From Emiliania huxleyi CCMP1516 (taxonomy: Eukaryota > Haptophyta > Isochrysidales > Noelaerhabdaceae): DNA of 64,000 nucleotides. Positions 43,178 through 53,168 of the stretch are shown here, piece by piece. The position numbers were made by a program, and so were the translations under genes. The first letter of the stretch is position 1; each line of letters opens with the position of its first letter. The stretch covers positions 292,185 through 356,184 of the forward strand of contig NW_005198965.1 of the NCBI RefSeq assembly GCF_000372725.1. Reading direction: 5' to 3'. Below the pieces are notes generated by a model. That model saw only the letters and a program-made list of their open reading frames with translations. It ran no database searches and was not told where the DNA came from.

Positions 43178-44739
43178 ATGGATAGCGCCTTCTGGGAGGC
43201 CGTCTGGGATGGCCCTTTTACGGGCAAGGACGGAAAGAGACAACGGGCGGGGCCTGGTGGCACCCACCCTTCGTCGCCCAGGCTCGATCAGCATGGCACT
43301 GTGGCCGTTCCAAACCGGAAGCTCATTACTCAGCTTCGCGCTGTTCAGCATGCTCTCGCCCAGGGCGTGCTCGATCCGACCAAGGTGATGGTGGTGCCGC
43401 ACGAAAACCGGACCGACACGTGGTTCCTCCGCTTCACCAACCTCGAGAGCGACGAATGGCGTGGAGGCGAGATTGTGGCGTGGATCGTCTTTGATTACGT
43501 GCCCGACCGTGGTAAGGGCACCTCCAAGCCGCTCGCGACGTTCCCCGATAAGCCGCCGCTCTTCGGCGTCCTGACACCGACGGGCGTCTTCACGCCACAG
43601 ACTGGAGCTAAGTGGGTTTGCTTGCCGGGCCTTGCGCAGGGCTTTGGCAACGAGGAGCTGGTATGGCAGACCGTCTACAGTGGGCAGTTGCCTGGCAGCC
43701 ACCCCCGCTACAATTTTGACCTCGTTGCTGTGGCGGCCACGCGGTGAGGGTGACAAGCGCAAACCCAAAGAACGTTCACTTCAAGGGGGGCTCTGCCCTC
43801 CCCGTGCTCGATGGAAGCATGGTCAACTACGTGCGGGTGCTCCTCGACCAGTTTGATTCACCCGGAGGCTGGTACAAGTTGGCAACCATCGGGGCTGACG
43901 AACACGTCGACGGGATGCACGATCGCAGCGTGCTCGCGGCCAACGTTGCAAACGGCACCACCGGCGCTATGCTGCGCGACGCAGCGCGGTGGAACGAGGA
44001 GCATCTCGGCCCGCTGATGGAGAAGTTCCGCGAGGCTGACGCGTCGCTCCAAGGCGCTGCACCCCCGCCACCCCCGCCACCAGCCCCGCCACTGCCCGCC
44101 GGTACGGGACCACCGCTGGAGGGCGGCGGCGGCGGCGGCGGCGCCGAAGGCTTGCCACCCGGCAGTGGCAGTGAGAGCGCTGTCATCAAGAGGGAGATTG
44201 AGGAGGCAGTGCAGCAGATCGAAACGGCAGTCAAGCAAGAGGTCAAGCCGGAGGGCAGCTCACCACCGAGCGCTGCCGAGACCTCCCGCCCGTCTCGCAA
44301 GAGGGCGCGAGCGGTTCGTAGTGAGCCGGAGAGTGAGCAGCTCTTTGGAGTGGCGCCAGGGGCGCGCGTGCGCACCGTCGGGCTGGAGCAGGAGAAGTAC
44401 AACTCGCTGGAAGGGGTCGCCGTGCGGCTCTACGCGGACGGTGAGGCTCAGGGCCGGTGGAGGGTGGAGTGCGACAGTGGCGAAAAGTTGGCGATCAAGG
44501 CGGCCAACCTGGAGACATTGCGCCCGGCCGCGCCGCCACCTGCGTCGTATGGGTATGCCGTTGTGGGTACGCGCGTCAGTGTGCTATGGGACGCGCGTGA
44601 GCGCCCGCAGTGGTACGCAGGCAGGGTGGCTGACTTCTCTGCGATCACCGGCAAGCATCTCGTGCGATACGACGACACCGACCAGAAGTGGCATGACTTG
44701 CGAGACGACGAGAGGCACGGGCAACTCCGTTGGCTCTAA
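43178..44739 (+). CDS. E2-like (UBC-fold) protein with C-terminal Tudor-like domain
   Basis: Two frames belong together. I predict exons 43178-43660 and 43771-44739 joined by a 110-nt intron (donor GTATGG, acceptor CCCAAAG); 483 residues. Exon 1 has a UBC-like pattern: PNRKLITQLRAVQHALAQG, TWFLRFTNL, WRGGEIVAWIVFDYVPD, FPDKPPLFGVLTPTGVF, KWVCLPGL. The Cys in VCLPGL occupies the place of the E2 catalytic cysteine, most like the UBE2J group. Exon 2 continues with helices (MVNYVRVLLDQF, AARWNEEHLGPLMEKF). A low-complexity Pro/Gly linker, a Lys/Arg patch (SRKRARAVR) and a Tudor-like end follow (TRVSVLWDARERPQWYAGRV, HLVRYDDTDQKWHDL). Intron ends are tentative; whether it is an active E2 is unknown. 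Confidence 0.55.
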
Positions 44740-45273
44740 GCCTCAGTCCGCATCAAGATTTAGCCAGCTGGTAAAGTCGTTGGCTCCAGCTCGCGACGCG
44801 CGGCCGCGGGCTGCTCTGTCGGGGCTGACTGAGGCGCTGGCGTATCTTGAGAGTGGCCTCTGCACCGTGCATCAGCTGCTCTGTACGGCTCTTCTCAAGA
44901 GCAGAAGCAGCAGCAGCACGGTAGCAAGGAGCAACCCTCAGCTAACCAGCAGCTTATAGAGTACGGCTTAGGCTGAGAGAGTCATGTTGCGTGTTGGAGC
45001 TGTTCCTGTTGGTGTTGCGTGTAAAGCCGTACGACTCTAGGTTCTGCTTCTGGTGCGGGAAAGGTGAAATAATACATCTCGCCAGCGGCCTACGTACCAC
45101 TACTGGTTCTGCGCGCAAAAGCAAGCTCCGCGTAGGCGCGTTCTCGGGAAGACCCCGAGAATAAGAGAGCTGGACAATGTGTCAAGCGCGGGATGCAGAC
45201 ACCTCACAAGCTGTACCGAACCAACGTCCCACAGCACTTCATCTCTCCCCTCCGCTCCCCCCCACCACGACTC
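44740..45273. other. Convergent intergenic region
   Basis: The 3' ends of the E2-like (+) and DENN (-) genes face each other. One frame runs on to 44959 but has no domain and is probably non-coding. I see nothing else. Confidence 0.5.
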
Positions 45274-47948
45274 TCAGCGCGAGCCCAGCCCCTGCAGAGA
45301 TCGCGCCATCAAGTCGTCGGCCAGCGACGGCGGTGGCGTCGGGCAGGGCGGCGGCTGGGGAGGCCCCGTCTCGCCCCTAGTCGGCGGGGTCGCGATGGCA
45401 CTCGCGCCCCCCATCGCTGGCGACGGGGTGGCCGCCGCCACCGCCGCAGCTGCTGGCGGCGGCGGTGAGCCGCTGAGAGGCGACTGGAAGGCGAGGCCCG
45501 GAAGGCCAGGGCTAGTGGCGGTGGGAGGCGCCGGTGCAAGCGACAGGGGCGTCATGGCGCCCAAGAGCTCCTCGAGGGGTGAGGCGGCGGCGCCCACCGC
45601 CACCAGCGCCGGCTGCAGCGCCGGCGAGCAGGCTCGAGCTGTGGCCGCGCTCGCCTCCGGCGTGCCAAAGTCATTGAAGTCGAAGAGGCTCCCCTCGAAA
45701 CTGGTCTGCGCCGGCGGCACGGGCGGCGCGGGCGGCGCGGGCGATGCGGCTGCGGTCGAGGCGGCGGGTGCGGGTGCGGCGGAGAGTGGGCTGGAGTGCG
45801 GCTGCGCGTCGGAGGCGCCGTTGACCGAGAGAGAGAGCCGGCCTCGCCACTCAGTCGCCGCCGCCACCAGCGCCTGTTGTCTGACCGGTAGCCCCACGTC
45901 CCCCGCGGTGGCAGCGGAAGCGGCGACACCGCCACTGCGCGCGGCCGACGCGGGCTGCCTCGGTGGCGCCGCCCCGAGCGGCGGGTTGGGAGGCGAGCAG
46001 AATGCGTCTCTCCCCCTCCGGGAGCCGCCGCAGGAGCCGCCGCCGTCGCAGGAGCCCTCCTCCCTCGCCGCCGCGCCGCCGCGCCCGTTGGCCGTGCCGG
46101 GCCGGAGGTCAAGCCAGTGAGGCAGCTCCGACGACGAGCCTCGCGACAAGCCAACCGCGTCGCTGCCCTCACTCATGCTGTCCTGCCGGCTCAGCCGCTC
46201 GCTGCTGCCGTGCTCGCTCCATCTCCCGCCGCTCGCCCGCCCCTCCTTGGCCGCCTTGCCCGCCCACTGCTGCGCCGCCGCCGCGGCCGCCGTCGCCTCC
46301 TTGGCCGCCTTTGCAAGCGCGGGCCCGAACCGCTGCTCTGCGGCGCTGGTCGCCGTCGCCGCCTTGTCGCGCGCAGCGGCCGCCGCCGACGCCGCGCGGC
46401 TGAGCAGCTCGCCGCGTGCGGAGGGGCGCGTGTCGGCAACCATGGCGAGCGGCGCGGCGCACGCGCGCTCGAAGGCGGAGTGCTTTCGGCTCTCGTCCGA
46501 CATGTCGGCGTACTCGCGGACAAACGCCTGCCAGAGGGGCGACGGCGGACAGCGGCGGGGTCAGAGCGCAAGGGAGAGAGCCTAGGAGAGCGCGGGGCGG
46601 GTGGCTGCAGCCGCAGAAAGGGCGCAGAGGTGGCAGGGGCTTCGCTGGCGTGGAGAGCGACTGCTGCGTGGAAATCGGGCGGAAGCGGGCGGGCGGCGGT
46701 GCGGATGCCTCGAGCAGCTGCGACGAGCGCATCGCGCGCAGGAACGGCTGCGAGAACTGCGGCGCGCCGCTGAAGAAGGCCTGTGCGAAGGGTCCGAGAC
46801 GGCTCAGGGGAGGGACGCGCGAGGAGGGCGGGTGCGCTACAGACGAGATCCTCGTCGTCCATGCGCGGATGGAGCCCGTCGCGTCTCTCGCGCGCGGGCG
46901 GAGCGGCGGGAGGCGGCGGCGGCGCGAGGCAGCGGCGATAGTGGCCGAGCAGCTGCACCATGCACAAGTTAAGCACGGCGTCGGCGACGGCCTGGTTGTC
47001 GAGCCGACTCTTCTTGCCGTTGCGCAGGTGCACGCCGAGAGACCGCTCCAGCGCCTGAGAGATGGGGCGCGGCAGCGAGGGCGCCTCATCGGAAGGCTCG
47101 GCGCCGCCCGCGATCTTGCCGGTCTCGAGGTGGACGTAGAGCACCTCCTCCTCGACAGGCTCCTTGGCGAGGGCGGGCGCGTGGCGGGCGAGGAGACCGA
47201 GCACGTACGGCATCGGCGCACACGCGTAAGAGAGCATCGCCGTCGGAAGGACGGGGATGAAGATGTGCTGCCAGGTGAGCGGGTAAAGCAGCGTGAGCGC
47301 CGCGTGCGCGCACGAGGAGACGTGACCCCACCGGCTGCCGACGAAGATGACTCGCTGCTCGAGCAGCAGGGCGCCAAGGAGCCGCACCGTGTTTGGCACC
47401 CCGAGCGCGGAGAGCAGCGGCTCGAATGAGACGCCCGTCGGTCGCTCATCGTCGTAAGGCGCGTACAGGCGGTGGCTGCCGAAGTCTCCGGCAGACACGG
47501 CCAGCGCTCCGCCCGGAGGCGGGAGCCGGGCGGCGGTGGCCGCGGCGACAAAGGCGGGGATGAAGCCACCGATGCAGTCGTGCTCAGCCCGCTCGCCCGC
47601 TCGCTGTGCAATGTCCAGCATGTGCATGAAGAGCGAGAACCACGGCCGGCGCGAGAGCACGCACAGGCAGACGGGGCGGTGCAGGTCGCCGAGGCTGGCC
47701 AGCCGGCGTGAGAAGCCGAAGCAGCGAGAGCCGTCGTCCTCGGTCAGGGTCAGCGTGAAGGACTCGGACTGCAGCGACAGGGAAGTCGTGTCCTCCACGT
47801 CGGGGAAGCAGAACTGCTTCACGGCGGAGGTGCGGGCGGCGGCTTCGCCGGTGCCGCCGGTGAAGCTGTAAAGCAGCTCGAGCTCCTTGCCGCGTAGCGC
47901 GACGACGAGAAAGTCGTCCAGCAGCGGAGTCGAGGCGGCAAGCGGCAT
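45274..47948 (-). CDS. DENN-domain protein, putative Rab GEF
   Basis: Three predicted exons: 47948-46931, 46836-46709 and 46527-45274, 2,400 nt, 799 residues. Exons 2 and 3 join SSQLLE to AFVREYADMS at a GC-AG intron (181 nt); the first donor is tentative. The uDENN part holds LLDDFLVVALRGKELELLY and CFPDVEDT. The cDENN is clear: RLYAPYDDERPTGVSFEPLL, NTVRLLGALLLEQRVIFVGS and LLYPLTWQHIFIPVLPTAML, then SYACAPMPYVLGL. The dDENN region includes VADAVLNLCMVQLLGHY and PFLRAMRSSQLLE. The 300-residue C-terminal tail is Ala/Ser/Pro-rich and low complexity, with a SFEGSLFDFNDFG motif resembling an adaptor-binding peptide. DENN proteins load GTP on Rab GTPases in membrane traffic; the partner is unknown. 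Confidence 0.85.
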
Positions 47949-48165
47949 CCGCTAACGGCGGATCTCGCGCACCAGGCGCTGGAAGTGCAGCTTGCTTATC
48001 ACGAGCTAAGTCGACTTCTGGTAGCCGCGGATCTCGCGGAGCGCGACGGGGGCGCGCACTTGGCCACAGGCAAAGAAGAATTTTACTATGAAAGCCCCTC
48101 TCACAGCAGACTGGCTCGGACTGGCACTACAAATGGCACAGAGAAGAATTCGAGGACGCAAAAAC

Positions 48166-48747
48166 TCACGCAGGACGAACGCGCACCCCCAGGGCTAGGG
48201 CTCTCTTGCCCGCGACCCGATACCAATCATCCGGCCCCGCCCACTTCTCTACACCATGCAGATCCATCTCGACCTTGTCGGGAAGGACGCGCATTGTCGT
48301 GCGCACGGGGCTGCCCGCCTTGGGAACGCCCCAAGGATGACCGTTGCGAGGGGCAGTGAGCTGCATGTCGCCGGTCTGCATCGTCACCGTGTTCTCATCT
48401 GTGACTCGGATGCCGTAGAGCGTATCATGAAAGTAGCCTCCATGTGGCAGCATCACCTTCAGCGCCGGGAGGAAGATTGCCGCGACCTCAGCGTCCGTTG
48501 CGCCCGGCCCCAGCCCTCCGAACGACCGCATCACATCCGGAAACATTCGGATGGCACTGATGGCCTCCGCATCATCAGCAAACTCCTCGACGCCCACCGA
48601 ACCGGCCCCGATGGCCATGCCTCCTGCCCCTGCGTAAGGCCCGCCGACTAACTTGTGCTTGATGCTCTCAAAGCTGGATGCCATTTCCGCCATCGAGAAT
48701 GATGCACTCACGAACGCAACACACGAAAGCACCAGCCGCGGCTGCAT
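48166..48747 (-). CDS. Small secreted-type protein, unknown family; tail in repeat DNA
   Basis: A 193-residue frame from the ATG at 48747 (MQPRLVLSCVAFVSASFS), which begins with a good signal peptide. The mature part is LVGGPYAGAGGMAIG, VEEFADDAEAISAIRMFPDV, ATDAEVAAIFLPALKVMLPH, GGYFHDTLYGIRVTDENTVT and DKVEMDLHGVEKWAGPDDWY. It looks like a compact single domain; I do not know the family. The last 20 or so residues (YRVAGKRALALGVRVRPA) and the stop are encoded by a copy of the dispersed repeat seen at 54915-54980. Either the original C-terminus was replaced, or the gene always ends in this sequence. Confidence 0.6.
   Translation of the reverse strand: MQPRLVLSCVAFVSASFSMAEMASSFESIKHKLVGGPYAGAGGMAIGAGSVGVEEFADDAEAISAIRMFPDVMRSFGGLGPGATDAEVAAIFLPALKVMLPHGGYFHDTLYGIRVTDENTVTMQTGDMQLTAPRNGHPWGVPKAGSPVRTTMRVLPDKVEMDLHGVEKWAGPDDWYRVAGKRALALGVRVRPA
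48170..48240 (-). repeat. Dispersed repeat copy overlapping a coding 3' end
   Basis: Reverse complement of about 54915-54980, with shared GGGCTAGGGCTCTCTTGCCC and AATCATCCGGCCC. It covers the last codons of the gene ending at 48166. Confidence 0.75.
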
Positions 48748-49032
48748 GCACTGCCCACGTTCGCCGTTTGTTGACCTTTCTCGGACGTGTCTATAAAAGA
48801 GCGGGAAGGGACGAAAATTTCTTGGTGGTGTATCTAGATACGCGGGAGGACCCACACACAAGCTTTTTTGAGCCAGCCAGCCGGCGCCCGGGAGAGTTTT
48901 TTGTCCCACTCCTCACTCTTGACTCTGATTCTGACTGCCAACTGGCTGGGCAATCGCAGTCTTGCAATCGGGCGGTGACTCGTCGTCTCTGTTCTCTTGT
49001 CTCTGCTTCGGCGACGGCGAATTGGGCTGGTG

Positions 49033-49767
49033 ATGCTGCGGCACGGCTTGACGCGCTCGCGTTCACGCATTTGCAGTCCGTTGGTCCGCTTCCCTCTCAT
49101 TTGCAGTCCCACGATCCGCTTCCCTCTCATTTGCAGTCCCTCGGTCCGCTTCCCTCTCGCTCGTTCCTTGAGCAGCAGCACGCGCCCGCGCAATCCGTCG
49201 CACTCGCTTGTGGCGGCGCTCGAGCAAGAGGCTGGGCCGTCCAACGCATCAGGGGCAGGACTGCTCGTGACCGGCGGAGTGCTCTTGGCAGCAGGAGCGC
49301 TCTGCTATCTGGCCTACGACAAGGCCGTCCGGGCGTACGCCTTTATGCTCCTCGGCTCGGCTGCTACAGAGCAGCTATTCATGCAGCAGCTCGAGGGCAA
49401 GGTTGAGCTCGAGCTGCTGCTCACGCCCTTCTCCTCCACGGGCGAGATCTGCGGCCTCCTATCGCCCGTCGCGGAGGCGCCCTCCACTCCCGGTCCCCTC
49501 AAGCACCGCGCCTTCACGCTCATCGGCCCGAACGACCAGCTCACCAAGCGCACGCGCGAGAGGCACGCAACTCTCGGCATCAGGCAGCAGCCGCCAGTCG
49601 CGATGGTGCGCCGCGTGGACCTACTCGCGCCGGTGAGCCTGACGGCGCTCGTGGAGGACGAGCCCGCGCCGGTGAGCCTCTTTGTCCGCAAGAGCCGTGG
49701 ACAGACCGAGTTCTTCACCGAGAGGCCCCTTGACTGGGGCGGAGTTAGCCTGGCGGAGATGCGCTGA
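49033..49767 (+). CDS. Mitochondrial-type membrane protein of unknown function
   Basis: A 244-residue frame from the ATG at 49033. The N-terminus (MLRHGLTRSRSRICSPLVRF) is rich in Arg/Ser and lacks acids, as in mitochondrial presequences. It contains three tandem copies of a ten-residue unit (ICSPLVRFPL, ICSPTIRFPL, ICSPSVRFPL) from a 30-bp DNA repeat. A membrane span follows (GLLVTGGVLLAAGALCYLAY). The soluble part includes LEGKVELELLLTPFSSTGEI, FTLIGPNDQLTKRTRERHAT and FTERPLDWGGVSLAEMR. I recognise no family. The import prediction rests on composition only. Confidence 0.55.
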   Translation: MLRHGLTRSRSRICSPLVRFPLICSPTIRFPLICSPSVRFPLARSLSSSTRPRNPSHSLVAALEQEAGPSNASGAGLLVTGGVLLAAGALCYLAYDKAVRAYAFMLLGSAATEQLFMQQLEGKVELELLLTPFSSTGEICGLLSPVAEAPSTPGPLKHRAFTLIGPNDQLTKRTRERHATLGIRQQPPVAMVRRVDLLAPVSLTALVEDEPAPVSLFVRKSRGQTEFFTERPLDWGGVSLAEMR

Positions 49768-50028
49768 GCGGAGGCGACGACGGACGAGGGGTTTTTGGCG
49801 CGACTCCCCATGCGGCGTGTCCCCTCGTCGCTCGGGCCCTGTGCTGGCTGGTCCCAGAGTATTTGGGAAGAGTTCATATACTTGTAAGAGGACCGAGACC
49901 AACGCGGGGCCGACAACACGATCGCCAATCCCCGGGACGTCCGAGAGACTCGAGCGTCGAGAGCGCGCGTTTAGATGATGTTGATGAGAGCGGAGCAACC
50001 GCGACTCAAAATAGTGGGAAGTGGAGTA

Positions 50029-50392
50029 TCAGCCCATCGCGCCCATCGCCGCCTGTGCGGCTTGCGCCTGCGCCGCCTGCTGCCCCAGAATTTCCTGCAC
50101 CTTCCCATGTACCGTCATGTACTTGTGCACGCATCTGTCCACGCACGTCGCCTCGCCGACGCTGAGCGCCTCCTCTTTGTACGTCGCCACGCACTTTTTG
50201 AAGCACTGCTCAGTCATCCTGCGATACGGCGGGACTTCCGCTGAAAGCGGGCCGCGGCATGGTGCACGGTGTGCGGGCGCGCAGCAGGCAGCGCCGGCGG
50301 CAAGCGGCAACGCGCGCGACGCGAGGAGGGAGCGCGCACTTGTTGAACATGTCGGTGATCGCCTCGAGCTCATTCTGCTGCGCGCGCTGCAT
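50029..50392 (-). CDS. TIM10: Tim10-type small Tim chaperone
   Basis: Exons 50392-50340 and 50218-50029, a 121-nt GT-AG intron, 80 residues, matching the size of small Tims (70-100). The twin CX3C motif is CFKKC and CVDRC, separated by 16 residues, inside FNKMTEQCFKKCVATYKEEA and CVDRCVHKYMTVHGKVQEIL. The splice recreates the conserved FNKM junction. The Ala/Gln-rich tail ends AAQAAMGAMG. Small Tims form hexamers that escort hydrophobic precursors across the mitochondrial intermembrane space; the motif spacing fits Tim10 or Tim9, with Tim10 preferred on overall look. Confidence 0.85.
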
Positions 50393-51061
50393 GCTGGTTG
50401 GCACTGCTGCCGGGACGACGCTCACGGGGACGACGCTCACGCTGCGACGCTCACGCCGGGGGTGAGAATTTAAAGAAAAGCCTCGACCTCTGTCCTTGAT
50501 CGACGACGAGAGTGGGACGGCCGCGAGGTGGCATGAAGGTTGCAGCGAGAATCGGCGAGAGACTGCGAAGAGAGATAGGAAGAGGCAGACTCCCTAGGGT
50601 GGGCGACGGATAGCGCACCACACACCTCTCCTTAAAATCCCTGTGTGGTGGCGGCGTGCCGTCCTCCCATCCCTCCCTTGGGTTGTCTGTTTTCTTTCTT
50701 TCTTTCTTTCGAAGAAGAGAAGAAAGAAAACAGAAAATCCAAGGGAGGGATGGGAGGACGGCAGCCGGCTGCCGCCACCACAGAGGGATTTTAATTAATC
50801 CTCGATCGACCCAGCCCTAGCTGTATGAGCGTTTTCTTTCTTTTTTCGACACAGTGCGGACTGGCAGCCCTAGTCTGGACGATTCTTTTGTCAGATCGAC
50901 ACGAGATAGAATGAGAACGAATGCGATCGAATGAGATAGACAGATATAGCGCAAATATAGCGCCAGATAGCGCCCCACCCCCGCCGCTGCGGCGGGGCGC
51001 CCCGCCCCCCTCTCTCGCCGCGCGCCTGTGGCACCGTGCTCTCTCGCCTCACTACGACCGC
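50393..51061. other. Intergenic region with TTAA-bounded palindromic element
   Basis: Besides the foldback at 50632-50794, there is an AT-richer segment with ATAGCGC repeats (50945-50972). No gene. Confidence 0.6.
50632..50794. repeat. Full palindromic foldback element (163 bp)
   Basis: TTAAAATCCCTGTGTGGTGG at one end is mirrored by CCACCACAGAGGGATTTTAA at the other. The arms (about 75 bp) pair through GCCGTCCTCCCATCCCTCCC and ACAACCCA-type blocks to a TTTC/GAAA-rich centre near 50700-50712. Terminal TTAA could be the target duplication. Single arms recur at 1545-1621 and 10288-10352, with weaker relatives at 1205-1240 and 52625-52665. Confidence 0.85.
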
Positions 51062-52217
51062 CTAGATGGTGCCGACGGCTGCCTTCCACGCCCGGTGCTC
51101 CTCAGTGTTGAGGTCGAAGGTCAGCTTGAAGTCAGTCGGATCGGGCTTGTGGGGGCGGATCTGCTCGTAGCCTGCCTCCTCGCCGCCGAGGCGATCGGCC
51201 TCCTCGCAGGGTGAGGCAGAGAGCGCACAGCCTGGTTGCGCATCGAGCCACTCCTTGGACTTGTGCTTGTTGTCAAGCGCCAGCCGCCACCGCTTCTCGA
51301 GCGCGATCGCCATCGGGTTGCTCGCGTGCCTCCCCTTCCAGTGCGAGTACAGCTGCGACACGGCGCTCACGCCATTGAGCACCGCGGTGGCTCTTCTTGC
51401 ACGTGTCGAAGGGGCAGATGAGGACCATGGGGCTCGGGTGGTAGGCGGCGTTGCCCATCACCTTCTCCGTGAGGCCACGGCCCTCAAAATACTTGGCTCC
51501 GACCGCATGATGTCGCTCGAGGCGGGCTTCCACGAGCCGGTCACGTAGCTGCGCGTCGAGGCCGTCACGCCGTAGATGGAGCCTTTCAGCTCGTCGAGCT
51601 CGGTGGTGGAGGGAGGCCTCCTGCTTGCGCGTGCGCGGCTTGGACTTGGCCTTGAGCTTCTTGCCCACGTCCACAGCGCAGATCTCGACCTCGACCGTGA
51701 CCTCCGTCTCGTCCACAAGCAGCTGGCCCAGCCGCTCGATCTGAAAGCGCGCGGTGGACAGCGTGGGCTGGTCGCGGACCTGGAAGAAGAGCGCCTGCTT
51801 GCCGCTGAACAGCACCTTGCCCTGCAGGCCGATCTTGACAGAGGTGGGAATCTCGAACCATTCGCGCAGGTACGGCTCGAGGCGGCCGCAATCCTCGGCC
51901 GTGACGATGGAGTCCACTCGCAGCTCCGGGGGGCAGCTTGCGAGCAGCGTAATGTCGAAGGTGTCCTCATCGATCGGGTCGTCCTGCTTGATCAAGAAGC
52001 GCCACTGGAGCAGGGCCGCCTTGGCGGTAGCCGCCGTCTGCACGCGGGCCACCTTCCTTGCGGCGTTCTTCTGCTCCCGCTTGAGCTGGCGCTCCTCGCG
52101 ATCATCGCGTTCGCGCTGCATGCGCTCCTCGCGCTCCGCCGAATCGGCCGCGGAGCGGAGGTGCGAAATCGAGGCGGCGCGGCCCCTGCGCGCAGCCTGT
52201 CCGGCCGGCGCGCGCAT
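51062..52217 (-). CDS. Unknown three-exon protein with charged coiled-coil N-terminus
   Basis: Predicted exons: 52217-51651, 51598-51504 and 51395-51062 (996 nt, 331 residues). Intron 1 (52 nt) is GC-AG, intron 2 (108 nt) GT-AG; without splicing the frame breaks. Residues 20-60 are an Arg/Glu coiled coil (EREERMQRERDDREERQLKR). Then come QWRFLIKQDDPIDEDTFDIT, LFFQVRDQPTLSTARFQIER, LDELKGSIYGVTASTRSYVT and LYSHWKGRHASNPMAIALEK. The C-terminus (PTDFKLTFDLNTEEHRAWKA) has no known domain to my eye. No targeting signal is evident. Function unknown; it looks like a real, conserved-type soluble protein. Confidence 0.55.
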
Positions 52218-53168
52218 GGTTCCGTAGCCCGTCTAGTGCCTCACTGACCGACTCCAGCGCCACGGTGTACGTGGCCGGTGTGGTACTGGGACTGGGCAGC
52301 CTTGGGGCCGGCGGAGACCGCCGTCTAGCGGTCGCACTAGTCTCTTTTCGTTGTTCGACCTGCTTGTTCGACGGTTGTTCGACTATGTTTTGAGCCTTAA
52401 TTATTAATTAGTGTTTGGGTCTCTGAGGTCGATACTAGCGTCTGTAACTTGCCACAAGCGTGCTTTACAAAAGTCCAGCGGAGCGGGAGTCGCAGAACGG
52501 CCGTCCGCGCGCGCTGTGAACAGTGCCATGGTCGAACGTTGTTCGACGACGTCGAACACGTATCACGTAGCGAAAGAGAGACCGACGAGCAGGATCTTGT
52601 AAGGACGATCACAGCACACAGGGGAACGGGAAAAGAAAGAAAGAAAGAAAACAGACAACCCAGGGGAACGGGAGCCGATCGAGGGGTCCCGTACCATGCG
52701 GCATGCGGAATCGACCCTATCCAGTGTGCTCAAGTGCTCGAGTGCCGAAATTCTTCTTCCTGGGCGCGTGTGTTTGCTTGTGGTGGTGTGACTGCTCCTG
52801 TGGTGCGGGCGACGGCTTCTGGAAGCCGTCGCCCGCGCCTCGCCTGTCGCGTGAATCGTGTCTTGCGAGCTTCGAAAATTCTTCCTCTCGCACAACACTT
52901 AGGATGGGAACTAGCCGGGGCAGTCGGAGAAGGGGCAACTCCGTGCACTGACGGTCGGCCGTCAGAAAACACGCCTCCGTGGCTCGGGTTACACCAATCC
53001 TCGCTACCCAACGCGGCCAAAGCATATCCACCTCGAGAACCTCGAGAACACTTCGGATGTAAAATTCTTCCTCTCGCGTCACTCTCCTCAGGCGCCTGTC
53101 CTGCTGGCGGCCGCACCCATTCTTCTTCCGGCGCGCCGGAAGACTGCGTTGTTGCGTGTCCATCTCCA
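52218..53168. other. Repeat-rich intergenic region
   Basis: Several GTTCGAC / GTCGAAC words occur at 52351-52382 and 52530-52558. A foldback-arm relative lies near 52585-52690 (AAAGAAAGAAAG, CAACCCAGGG). A 150-bp direct repeat (52912-53063) has its twin at 54561-54738. A short inverted pair, GGGCGACGGCTTCTGGAAG and CCGTCGCCCG, spans 52808-52838. No gene. Confidence 0.6.
52912..53063 (+). repeat. 150-bp direct repeat, copy 1
   Basis: It starts AACTAGCCGGGGCAGTCGGA and includes CTGACGGTCGGCCGTCAG (a small hairpin) and ACCAATCCTCGCTACCCAAC. It ends CTCGAGAACCTCGAGAACAC. It matches 54561-54738 with few changes. Confidence 0.9.

Noticed and set aside
44165..44959. 264-residue frame running past the E2-like gene
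   Set aside because: Shadow frame, Arg/Ser-rich, with no supporting motif beyond the true stop at 44739.
51396..51650. Three competing frames suggesting a broken gene
   Set aside because: Introns of 52 nt (GC-AG) and 108 nt (GT-AG) restore a single 331-residue frame with exact phase.
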